DNA from: Lysobacter arvi | Lineage (GTDB): Bacteria > Pseudomonadota > Gammaproteobacteria > Xanthomonadales > Xanthomonadaceae | Length of the DNA stretch: 64,000 nucleotides | NCBI GenBank assembly: GCA_031216755.1 | Contig: JARUHG010000007.1 | Location: 1-64,000, forward strand | Direction of reading: 5' to 3' | Part shown: positions 6,938 through 14,298 of the stretch, piece after piece | Position numbering within the stretch: the stretch's first letter is position 1 | How the letters are laid out: each line of letters opens with the position of its first letter | The notes under the pieces: generated by a model | What the model was told of the DNA's origin: nothing | Seen by the model: the letters and a program-made list of their open reading frames with translations, nothing else | Database searches by the model: none | Program-made: the position numbers and the translations under genes

Positions 6938-7837
6938 ATGACCACCGCCGTAACCGCTCCCGTAGTGCCCGACGCGCGCGAACGCGGCTGGCTGACGCCG
7001 CTGGAACTCGCGCTGCTGGGCGCGATCTGGGGCGCCTCGTTCCTCTTCATGCGCGTGGCCGCGAAGGACTTCGGCGCGATGCCGCTGGTGGAGTTGCGAC
7101 TGGCGCTCGGCTCGCTGGTGCTGCTGCCGTTCCTGTGGCGCGCGCGCTCGCAGTTCCCGCTGAAGCTGTGGCCGAAGCTGGCGATCATCGGCGCGATCAA
7201 CTCGGCGGTGCCGTTCATGCTGTTCGCATGGGCCGCGCAGCGTGCGCCGGCCGGCATCGGCGCGATTTCCAACGCGATGACGGTGCTGTTCACCGCGCTG
7301 GTGGGCTTCCTGTTCTTCCACGAGAAGATCGGCGCGCGACGTTCGATCGCACTGGTGGCGGGTTTCGCCGGCGTGGTCGTGCTGGCCAGCGACAAGACGG
7401 CCGGCGGCGAGCAGGTCGGCTGGGCCGTGGCGGCAGGCGCGACGGCGTCGTTCCTCTACGGCATCGGCATCAACCTGGTGCGCCGCCACCTGACCGGCCT
7501 GCCGCCGGCGGCGGTGGCCTCGGCGACGCTGGGCGCCTCGGCGCTGCTGACGCTGCCGTTCGCGATCGCGACGTGGCCCACGCACGCCGTTCCGGTGAAG
7601 TCATGGCTGTCGGTCGGCATGCTCGGCGTGGTCTGCACGGGGCTGGCGTTCGTCATGTATTACCGCCTCATCGCGCGCATCGGCGCGAGCCGCGCCTCGA
7701 CGGTGACGTACCTGATCCCGGTGTTCGGCGTCGCGTGGGCCTGGCTGCTGCTGGACGAACCGCTGACGATCAAGATGGGCATCGCCGGCGCGATGATCCT
7801 GGGCAGCGTGGCCTTCAGCCAGCGCGCTGCGAAGTAA
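6938..7837 (+). CDS. EamA/DMT family transporter
   Basis: 299 residues with ten predicted transmembrane helices formed by two EamA repeats (about 20-150 and 165-295). Recognisable segments are LELALLGAIWGASFLFMRVA in helix 1 and VTYLIPVFGVAWAWLLLDEP in helix 9, the conserved YLxPVF and DEP features of the family. DMT proteins usually export amino acids, metabolites or drugs. It follows the cupin gene by 35 bp on the same strand. The substrate cannot be deduced. A type B hairpin repeat lies 43 bp past the stop. Confidence 0.9.
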   Translation: MTTAVTAPVVPDARERGWLTPLELALLGAIWGASFLFMRVAAKDFGAMPLVELRLALGSLVLLPFLWRARSQFPLKLWPKLAIIGAINSAVPFMLFAWAAQRAPAGIGAISNAMTVLFTALVGFLFFHEKIGARRSIALVAGFAGVVVLASDKTAGGEQVGWAVAAGATASFLYGIGINLVRRHLTGLPPAAVASATLGASALLTLPFAIATWPTHAVPVKSWLSVGMLGVVCTGLAFVMYYRLIARIGASRASTVTYLIPVFGVAWAWLLLDEPLTIKMGIAGAMILGSVAFSQRAAK

Positions 7838-7879
7838 CGAGCCGACGCGAAGCGCGGAGCGGCATTGCCTTTGCCGCCC

Positions 7880-7906
7880 CGTCATCCCGGCGAAGACCGG
7901 GATCCA
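7880..7906 (+). repeat. Type B hairpin repeat
   Basis: CGTCATCCCGGCGAAGACCGGGATCC: the same frame as type A but with a CCCGG/CCGGG stem in place of TTCCAG/CTGGAA. Confidence 0.7.
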
Positions 7907-7979
7907 GCGTCAAACTCGTTCGAAAGATGCATCCGGCAACGCCCTGATTCCGTTCCCTGACCTCGACACCCATCGCCCC

Positions 7980-8876
7980 ATGACCGAAAAACGCGTCGTC
8001 TTCGACTTCGACCTGCAGTTCACCAACGGCGGCGGCATCCAGGGGCAGGATTTCCGCCTCGACATCGACGGCGACGACATCGACGACATCGACGACGCCG
8101 CGCTCGTCGACTACATCGTGCGCGACCTGCGCCTGCTGATGGTCGGCCCCGCACGCATCCTCAACAAGAAGATCATCGTCGAGCCGCACAAGCGCAAGGC
8201 GCGCGCGGACGGCGGCCGTCGCGTCTACGTCGAACTGAGCCACGACATCGAGGACGGCCTGGTGACGTATCCCGGCCTGCCCGCCGCGCGCGTGTGCGAC
8301 TACCTCAGCCGCGAGCGCTCGCGCGAGATCTACGAGGCGGGCACGGAGTTCCACATCGCTAAGATCGAGATGGTCGCCAACACCGGCACCTACCTCGACT
8401 GCCCCTTCCATCGTTACGAGCACGGGCACGACCTGTCGCAGATCGGCCCGGAGGCGTTCTGCGATCTGGACGCGATCGTGATCCGCGCCGATCACCGCGA
8501 CGTGCGCGCGATCGACGCCTCGTGGTTCCGCGACCGCGAACTGCGCGGCCGCGCCGTGCTGGTGCACACCGGCTGGGACGCGCACTGGCGCGAGGCCTCG
8601 TACGCGGTGGAGCATCCGTTCCTGACGCAGGACGCGGCCGAATACCTGCGCGACTGCGGCGTCAGGCTCGTCGGCATCGATTCGATGAACATCGACGACA
8701 CACGCGGCACGTCGCGCCCGGTGCATTCGGTGCTGCTCGGCGCGGACATCCTCATCGTCGAGCACCTGTGCAATCTGGCGGCGCTGCCCGACGAGGGATT
8801 CGAGTTCAGCGCGATGCCGCCGAAGGTAAAGGGCGCCGGGACGTTCCCGGTGCGGGCGATGGCGCGGTTGCGGTGA
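7980..8876 (+). CDS. Cyclase family protein with N-terminal extension
   Basis: 298 residues. From about residue 80 onward it is a cyclase/kynurenine-formamidase-like hydrolase (PF04199): VELSHDIEDGLVTYPGLP, then NTGTYLDCPFHRYEHGHDLS with the metal-binding His/Asp set of the family, and a C-terminal DILIVEHLCNL. The first 75 residues are an extra acidic segment, including DIDGDDIDDIDD, followed by a predicted alpha/beta stretch that I do not recognise. The family hydrolyses cyclic or N-formyl amide substrates using a divalent metal. No tryptophan-catabolic genes are nearby, so the kynurenine pathway is not supported. The start at 7980 is followed by continuous good coding sequence. Confidence 0.85.
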   Translation: MTEKRVVFDFDLQFTNGGGIQGQDFRLDIDGDDIDDIDDAALVDYIVRDLRLLMVGPARILNKKIIVEPHKRKARADGGRRVYVELSHDIEDGLVTYPGLPAARVCDYLSRERSREIYEAGTEFHIAKIEMVANTGTYLDCPFHRYEHGHDLSQIGPEAFCDLDAIVIRADHRDVRAIDASWFRDRELRGRAVLVHTGWDAHWREASYAVEHPFLTQDAAEYLRDCGVRLVGIDSMNIDDTRGTSRPVHSVLLGADILIVEHLCNLAALPDEGFEFSAMPPKVKGAGTFPVRAMARLR

Positions 8877-8961
8877 TTGGTCGGGGAAGCCTTCGTCGGG
8901 ACGAAGGGCGGGACCCGGACCTGCACCGCGCGGGCACTTCGGTATGAGTGACCCACTTCAC

Positions 8962-9672
8962 CGTCATTCCAGCGAAAGCTGGAATCCATTTCGATCTTCG
9001 CGTTTTCGAAAAGGCGTGTAGCGCGAGCACGAGCGTGATCGCTCGTCCCGCCCCTCACCCCAACCCCTCTCCCGTGCGGAGAGGGGCTTGAAGCTTCGTC
9101 ATTCCAGCGAAAGCTGGAATCCGTTTTGATCTTCGCGTTTTCGAAAGTGGGGCGTGCATCGCGAGCACGAGCGTGGTCGCACGCCCCGACCCTCACCCCA
9201 ACCCCTCTCAGCTCTGCACTCCCTGCGGTCGCCGTGGGGAGAGGGGCTTGAAGCTTCGTCATTCCAGCGAAAGCTGGAATCCACTTTGTTCTTGCAGCTT
9301 TGTTTCGCTCGTCATCCCGGCGAACGCCGGGACCCAGGCCTGCGCCGCGCGTCGCGAGCACGAGCGTGGTCGCACGTCCCGACCCTCACCCCAACCCCGC
9401 TCAGCTCTGCACTACCTGCGGTCGCCGAGGGGAGAGGGGCTCAAATGCCCCGTCATTCCAGCGAAAGCTGGAATCCACTTTGTTCTTGCAGCTTTGTTTC
9501 GTTCGTCATCCTGGCGAACGCCGGGACCCAGGCCTGCGCCGCGCATCGCGAGCACGAGCGTGATCGCGCATCCCCGACCCTCACCCCAACCCCTCTCAGC
9601 TCTGCACTCCCTGCGGTCGCCGTGGGGAGGGGGGCTCAAATGCCCCGTCATTCCAGCGAAAGCTGGAATCCA
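8962..9672 (+). repeat. Tandem array of type A, B and D/E hairpins (array 1)
   Basis: This array fills most of the 858-bp gap between the cyclase and the permease. Type A hairpins start at 8962, 9097, 9257, 9451 and 9646, giving periods of 135, 160, 194 and 195 bp. The last full units read A, a TTTGTTCTTGCAGCTTTG spacer, B (9310, 9505), a CGCGAGCACGAGCGTG spacer, then type E (9190-9248, 9382-9441, 9578-9636). The first unit carries the short-loop type D instead (9052-9090). The CGAGCACGAGCGTG spacer is found only in this array. No gene is visible. Confidence 0.85.
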
Positions 9673-9734
9673 TTCTGCTCTTGCCCACGTTGCCGGCGCT
9701 GTCCGCGCTCCCGTGCTCCCGCGCTCCCGCGCGC

Positions 9735-11057
9735 TCAGCGCCGCAGGCCTTCTCCTGCCACGTCGAATCCGCCGGGCAGCGGTTCGGCGTTCTCCACGCG
9801 CGCCTGCGCACGCGCAAGGCCGGCGCCGGTCAATGCCCACGCAAGCGCGATCGCCGCACCGAGGAGGGCGGCGATGGCGGGCTGCTGCGCGAGCATGTCG
9901 ACCAGCGCCTTCGCCCAGCCGCTCACGGCGTCGGCGCCGCGATACACGACCGAATCGATGAAGTTCTTCGCCTTGTACTTCGCTTCCGTGGGCACGACGG
10001 TGAAAAGCATCTCGCGTCCGGGCCGCACGAACGCGTATTCGCCGGCGCGACGCACGACCATCACCGCCGCCAGCACCGCGAACGTCGGTGCGAAGGCGAG
10101 CCACACGAAGCCCAGCATCGTCACCACCGGCACGGCGACCAGCAGCGCAGCCAGGCCCAGGCGCTGCACGAGGCGGCCGGTGATGAACAGCTGCGAGAGG
10201 ATCGTCAGGCTCTGCACGATCGCGTCGATGGTGCCGAACACGCGCGTCTGGTCCTCGCGATCGGGGAACTTCAGTTCCACCAGTCGCGCCTGCTCGAAGT
10301 AGAGGAACGTGCTCACGCTCGCCAGCAGCAGCACGAACAGCGAGATCCCCAGCAGGTACGGCGAACGCAGCACCGTGGTGATGCCGGCGAACGGGTGGCC
10401 GCCCAGCGGCCGCGCACGTGCCTGCGCGGTGAGTTCGTCGCGGACCGGCTGCGCATCGCGCCAGCGCTGCAGCTGGCGCGCGATGACGATGCCGACCAGC
10501 AGCAGCCCCGCCGCCAGCCACAGCAGCCCGGCGTGCCCGATCGGACCGACGAGCGCGATGCCCAGCAGCGGCCCGACCAGCCCGCCCAGGCTCGCGCCGG
10601 CGGCCATCAGCGCGAACAGGCGCTTGGCCTGCGTGCTCGGGAACAGGTCGACGCATACGCTCCAGATCACCGAGATCGCGATCAGGTTGAACACCGAGAT
10701 CCAGATGTAGAACGTGCGCGCGATCCACACGTTTTCCGGCTCGCGCTGGAAGCCCAGCGCGAACAGCGCCAGGTTCACCGCGAAGAAGCCGAACGTCCAC
10801 GGCAGGATGCGCCGGCGCGGCACCTTGGAGGCGATCCAGCCGAACAGCGGCATCGCCGCCAGCGTCGCCACGAAGGTGCCGGTGAACAGCCATTGCAGGT
10901 TGTCCACGCCGCCGGCCACGCCCATCGTCTCGCGTACCGGCCGCAGCATGAAGTAGCCGGCGAACATCACGAAGAACAGCGTTGCGCCGGTGAGGACGGG
11001 GCGGGCTTCGCCTTCGGCGACCCCGAAGGTGCGGGCGATGCGCGTGGACAGGCTCAT
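9735..11057 (-). CDS. NTP/NDP exchange transporter-like MFS permease
   Basis: A 440-residue membrane protein with about twelve helices. It begins MSLSTRIARTFGVAEGEARP and carries the FFVMFAGYFMLRPVRETMG helix typical of the proteobacterial relatives of plastid/rickettsial ATP/ADP carriers. The mid-protein GEYAFVRPGREMLFTVVP and KAKNFIDSVVYRGAD segments also match that group. Free-living bacteria with this family are not known to import ATP, so the substrate is uncertain. The gene lies 13 bp after the aldo/keto reductase stop, reading the same way, so the two are probably co-transcribed. Its 3' end runs into hairpin array 1. Confidence 0.85.
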   Translation of the reverse strand: MSLSTRIARTFGVAEGEARPVLTGATLFFVMFAGYFMLRPVRETMGVAGGVDNLQWLFTGTFVATLAAMPLFGWIASKVPRRRILPWTFGFFAVNLALFALGFQREPENVWIARTFYIWISVFNLIAISVIWSVCVDLFPSTQAKRLFALMAAGASLGGLVGPLLGIALVGPIGHAGLLWLAAGLLLVGIVIARQLQRWRDAQPVRDELTAQARARPLGGHPFAGITTVLRSPYLLGISLFVLLLASVSTFLYFEQARLVELKFPDREDQTRVFGTIDAIVQSLTILSQLFITGRLVQRLGLAALLVAVPVVTMLGFVWLAFAPTFAVLAAVMVVRRAGEYAFVRPGREMLFTVVPTEAKYKAKNFIDSVVYRGADAVSGWAKALVDMLAQQPAIAALLGAAIALAWALTGAGLARAQARVENAEPLPGGFDVAGEGLRR

Positions 11058-11070
11058 GCGGCGTCCGGGC

Positions 11071-12033
11071 TCAGGCCAGGGCGGCGATCAGCGCCTGGCG
11101 CTGCTTCGCGTCGAGCAGCGGCCCGGTGCCCGCGCGCAGGTTGTCGACCTGGTGGCGCACCTTCGACGTCGCCGGAATCACCACCGTCACCGCGGGATGG
11201 CTGAGCACGAACTTGAGGAACAGCTGCGCCCACGAGTCCGCGCCGACCTCCTTCGCCCACGGCGGCAGCGGCTTGTCGCGTACCTGCGAGATCAGGCGTC
11301 CATCCTCGAACGCGCGGTTGATCATCACCGCGCAGCCCAGCTCCTGCGCGAGCGGGAACACGGTCTGCTCGGCCCCGCGCGACACGGGCGAGTAGTTGAT
11401 CTGGATGAAGTCGGGCTTGTGCTTGCGCATCTCGTCGGCAAGCTGCGCCTGGCCGTCCTCGCGGTAATGCGTCATGCCGCTGTATTTCGTCCTGCCCTGC
11501 TGCTTGAGCTCGCCGATCAGCGCCATCTGCGTCGCGGTATCGCGCAGGTTGTGCACCTGCAGCAGCTCGACCTTGTCGGTGCGCAGCCGGCGCAGCGTGT
11601 CGTTGAACTGCTTGAGGCCTTCCTCGCGACCGGTCACGCCCGACAGCTTCGTCGCCAGGAACAGCTTGCCGCGCGTCTTCGTCTGCGCGACGAGGTCGCC
11701 CAGCACGTCCTCGGCGGTGGAGTAGGTCGGCGCGGTGTCGATGAGCGTTCCCCCGGCGGCGACGAAGGCTTCCAGCACCTCGCGCAGCGGCGCGCGTTCG
11801 CCCGCCTCGGCGCCGACTTCGAAACTGCCGGACGTGCCCATGCCGATCACGGGAATCTTCTCCCCGGTGGACGGAATCGCGCGGGTGATCAGCGTGCCGC
11901 TGAACGGCTTGGCTGCGGCGGCGGTGGCCGCGGGCGCGGCGGCGCGTTCCTGGCTGCACGCGGCCAAGGGCGCCAGTGCGACGCCGGCGGCGGCCAGGGT
12001 GGCGGTGGAGATGAACTCGCGACGGCTGGTCAT
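11071..12033 (-). CDS. Tat-exported aldo/keto reductase lipoprotein
   Basis: 320 residues. The N-terminus has a twin-arginine motif (SRREFI) followed by a hydrophobic stretch and a lipobox (LAAC, Cys about 26), so the mature protein is probably an outer-membrane or periplasmic lipoprotein. The AKR barrel follows with a likely catalytic tetrad: Asp and Tyr in LIDTAPTYS, Lys in LFLATKLSG and His in VELLQVHNL. AKRs reduce carbonyls with NAD(P)H, yet the nicotinamide cofactor is not expected outside the cytoplasm, so export after cofactor loading via Tat would be needed. The ATG at 12033 begins the signal peptide. It is followed closely by the permease gene. Confidence 0.9.
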   Translation of the reverse strand: MTSRREFISTATLAAAGVALAPLAACSQERAAAPAATAAAAKPFSGTLITRAIPSTGEKIPVIGMGTSGSFEVGAEAGERAPLREVLEAFVAAGGTLIDTAPTYSTAEDVLGDLVAQTKTRGKLFLATKLSGVTGREEGLKQFNDTLRRLRTDKVELLQVHNLRDTATQMALIGELKQQGRTKYSGMTHYREDGQAQLADEMRKHKPDFIQINYSPVSRGAEQTVFPLAQELGCAVMINRAFEDGRLISQVRDKPLPPWAKEVGADSWAQLFLKFVLSHPAVTVVIPATSKVRHQVDNLRAGTGPLLDAKQRQALIAALA

Positions 12034-12303
12034 GGGGCTCTCTCTCTTGACGACGGCGGAAGCCGGATACTGCCGTTGATAGTGTCGAGAGCGCGCGCAG
12101 GGCAGTGCCGTTCGGCACGGTCCAAGGTCGGGGTTTGCGACGAAGCGCCGGGTTGGCGCGATGAAGCGTTCGGCGACGGGCCGGTCGTGCCCAGGTTTCC
12201 ACGCCCGCACGCCTCGACGGCTCAGGCGGGCGTGACGCGGAATGGAAGTACGGAAGCGCTGATGCTGGCAGGACGTCGAATGCGAATCCCGGATCCCCAA
12301 CCC

Positions 12304-13119
12304 TCACAACCGCTCGATCAACGCCATCGCGGCCGCCGGATTGCGCTCCTTCGCGGCGCTGATGAAGAAGACGAAGACGTCGCGCGCGCGCTTCGGCGCC
12401 GCGTCCTTCGACAGCGTCGGCAGCGCGGACGGCAGGCCGCCCTTCGCCCATTCGTGCGCGCGCTGGGCCCACGTGGACAGTTCGCTGGGCGTGTAGCCGG
12501 TGGGCACGTCGCTGCGCGAACGCATCAGGCGCGCGTAGACGAAATCGGCCGTCACATCGGCGAAGGAGGGATGTTCGTCCGAATCGGTGAACACCGTGGC
12601 CATGTTGTGTTTGCGCGCGAGCGCGACGTAATCGGCGTCGACGAAGTCCGGATCGCGCACGTCCAGCACATGGCGCAAGGGGCGGCCGTCGATCTCGTCC
12701 GGAAGCAGCGACAGGAACGCGGTGAAGCGTTCGCGCTGGATTTTCTGGTTCGCGTCGAACTGCCAGACGATCGGCCCCAGGCGATCGCCGAGCGCGGCGA
12801 TGCCGCCGAGGAAATCCTCGATCTGCGGGCCGGTCTTCTCCAGCGAGCGCGATTGCATGATGCGCATCGGCGCCTTCGCCGAGAACACGAAGCCTTCCGG
12901 CGTTTCCGCGGCCCACTTGGCGTAGGTCGCCGGCTTCTGCGCGCCGTAATAGGTGCCGTTGACCTCGATGGCGGTGAGCCGGCGGCTGGCGTATTCCAGT
13001 TCGCGACGCTGCACCAGGCCCTTCGGATAAAAATTGTCGCGCCAGGGCGCGAACGTCCAGCCGCCGATGCCGACGCGGATGCCCGCGACGGGGCGGGGAT
13101 GTTCCTCGAACAGTTCCAT
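12304..13119 (-). CDS. DUF72 domain protein
   Basis: 271 residues of the DUF72/YecE family, a TIM-barrel fold of unknown activity. Family marks are RVGIGGWTFAPWRDNFYP near the N-terminus, LEYASRRLTAIEVNGTYYG, the SAKAPMRIMQ strand and VFFISAAKERNPAAAM at the end. It begins 2 bp after the VOC gene stop, so translation is probably coupled. The 270 bp between its stop and the aldo/keto reductase start hold no gene and should contain that gene's promoter. Confidence 0.9.
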   Translation of the reverse strand: MELFEEHPRPVAGIRVGIGGWTFAPWRDNFYPKGLVQRRELEYASRRLTAIEVNGTYYGAQKPATYAKWAAETPEGFVFSAKAPMRIMQSRSLEKTGPQIEDFLGGIAALGDRLGPIVWQFDANQKIQRERFTAFLSLLPDEIDGRPLRHVLDVRDPDFVDADYVALARKHNMATVFTDSDEHPSFADVTADFVYARLMRSRSDVPTGYTPSELSTWAQRAHEWAKGGLPSALPTLSKDAAPKRARDVFVFFISAAKERNPAAAMALIERL

Positions 13120-13121
13120 GC

Positions 13122-13562
13122 TCAGGCGGTTCCGTTTTCGTCTTCGTTCCAGGGATCGTAGCTGCCGAACCACCACACGTAACCTTCCGGATCGCGCGCC
13201 GCGTAGCCGCGCCCGCCGTAATGCTGGTCGGCGATGTCGATGACGATCTGCGCGCCAGCGTCCTTCGCCCGGGCGTAATGCGCGTCCGCGTCGTCGACCA
13301 CCACGCACACGCCGTGGGTCGAGCGGCCGCCGATCTCGTCCGGCTGCGCCATCAGGCGCGCCCAGTCGCCGTCCTTGCTGGCCGAGCCGAGCATCACCAT
13401 GCCGTCGCCGAAGGTCAGCTGCGCGTGCAGCACGACGTCGCCGTCCATGTACACGGCCTGCTTGTGGAAGCCGAACGCGCGCACGAGCCAGTCGATCATC
13501 GCCGGCGCGTCGCGGTAGCTCAGGGTGGGAATGACGGTGCTGCCGCGGCGTGACGAAGGCAT
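13122..13562 (-). CDS. VOC family (glyoxalase-like) protein
   Basis: 146 residues of the VOC fold, a member of the group that starts TVIPTLSYRDAPAMIDWL and ends AARDPEGYVWWFGSYDPW. That subgroup is often annotated as bleomycin-resistance or PhnB-like, without proof of either role. Its stop is separated from the DUF72 start by 2 bp. The divergent GFA gene begins 134 bp upstream, so the intervening DNA should hold both promoters. Confidence 0.88.
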   Translation of the reverse strand: MPSSRRGSTVIPTLSYRDAPAMIDWLVRAFGFHKQAVYMDGDVVLHAQLTFGDGMVMLGSASKDGDWARLMAQPDEIGGRSTHGVCVVVDDADAHYARAKDAGAQIVIDIADQHYGGRGYAARDPEGYVWWFGSYDPWNEDENGTA

Positions 13563-13696
13563 GGCGACTCCCGGGACATTCGGTGCGGGGCCGCAGCATA
13601 GCGCCTGCCGGTTAAGCCGATGTCGCGTCGGGCACATTCGGCGGGCATCGCGCTGGGGCACAATCGCCGTTCCACCAACGGGCACGAGGACGCGAC

Positions 13697-14047
13697 ATGG
13701 CGCACTACAACGGAGGTTGTCACTGCGGCGGCATCGCCTACGAAGTCGAGGGCGAAATCGACCAGGTCCTGGATTGCAACTGTTCGCTGTGCGCCAAGCG
13801 GGGCGGCCTGCTGTGGTTCGTCCCGCGCACCGCGTTCGACCTGAAGACGCCGGAATCGAACTACCGCACGTACACCTTCAACACGCACAAGCTGCAGCAC
13901 CACTTCTGCCCCGAGTGCGGCATTTCGCCCTTCACCGAAGGCCAGATGCCCGATGGCACGCCGATGGTGGCGATCAACGCGCGTTGCCTGGAAGGCGTGG
14001 AGCCGGCGTCGCTGAAGGTGATGCACTTCGACGGGCGCTCGCGCTGA
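13697..14047 (+). CDS. GFA family (glutathione-dependent formaldehyde-activating enzyme-like) protein
   Basis: 116 residues, a CENP-V/GFA zinc-binding fold. The cysteine motifs are all present: GGCHCGG near residue 8, CNCSLC near 32, and CPECG near 74. Classical Gfa adds formaldehyde to glutathione, but most homologues have unknown substrates and that activity has been questioned. Its closest context is the divergent VOC-DUF72 pair. The gene is followed by paired hairpin repeats and a GC-rich stem-loop that may end transcription. Confidence 0.9.
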   Translation: MAHYNGGCHCGGIAYEVEGEIDQVLDCNCSLCAKRGGLLWFVPRTAFDLKTPESNYRTYTFNTHKLQHHFCPECGISPFTEGQMPDGTPMVAINARCLEGVEPASLKVMHFDGRSR

Positions 14048-14068
14048 TTCCCTTGCGACACCCTCACT

Positions 14069-14253
14069 GTCATTCCCGCGAAGGCGGGAATCCATGCCTG
14101 CGCGCTCGCACGGTTACCGGAGAGCGTGATGCGTCGGACAGTTGGATCCCCGCCTTCGCGGGGATGACAACAAGAATGGCCGCGGCTTGTGGCAGCCGCG
14201 GCCTCGATCTTTGAATTACCGGACACCTGGATCCCCGTCTGCACGGGGATGAC
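14069..14253. repeat. Three type C hairpins in opposing orientation
   Basis: A forward type C (ATTCCCGCGAAGGCGGGAAT, 14069-14095) is followed by two inverted units with CCCCGC/GCGGGG (14143-14168) and CCCCGT/ACGGGG (14228-14253) stems. Between them, GGCCGCGGCT and AGCCGCGGCC (14178-14203) form a 10-bp stem. No gene lies in this 250-bp gap. Confidence 0.75.
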
Positions 14254-14262
14254 GGACCGGCA

Positions 14263-14289
14263 AAGCCGCGGCCGCAGAAGCGGCCGCGG
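14263..14289 (-). terminator. Putative terminator of the DUF885 gene
   Basis: CCGCGGCCGC, a 4-nt loop and GCGGCCGCGG form a perfect 10-bp stem 10 bp past the stop of the minus-strand gene. The following CTTTGCC is a weak U-tract, so the call is moderate. Confidence 0.45.
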
Positions 14290-14298
14290 GCCGGTTCG

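Noticed and set aside
8962-9672. CRISPR-like repetitive appearance of the arrays (also 54397-55256 and 57844-58830)
   Set aside because: Periods of 72-292 bp, repeats made of several hairpin modules, spacers that are themselves repeated, and no cas genes.
14178-14203. Perfect GGCCGCGGCT/AGCCGCGGCC stem as a strong terminator of the GFA gene
   Set aside because: No T-tract follows and it sits among other hairpins, so it is described under the repeats only.
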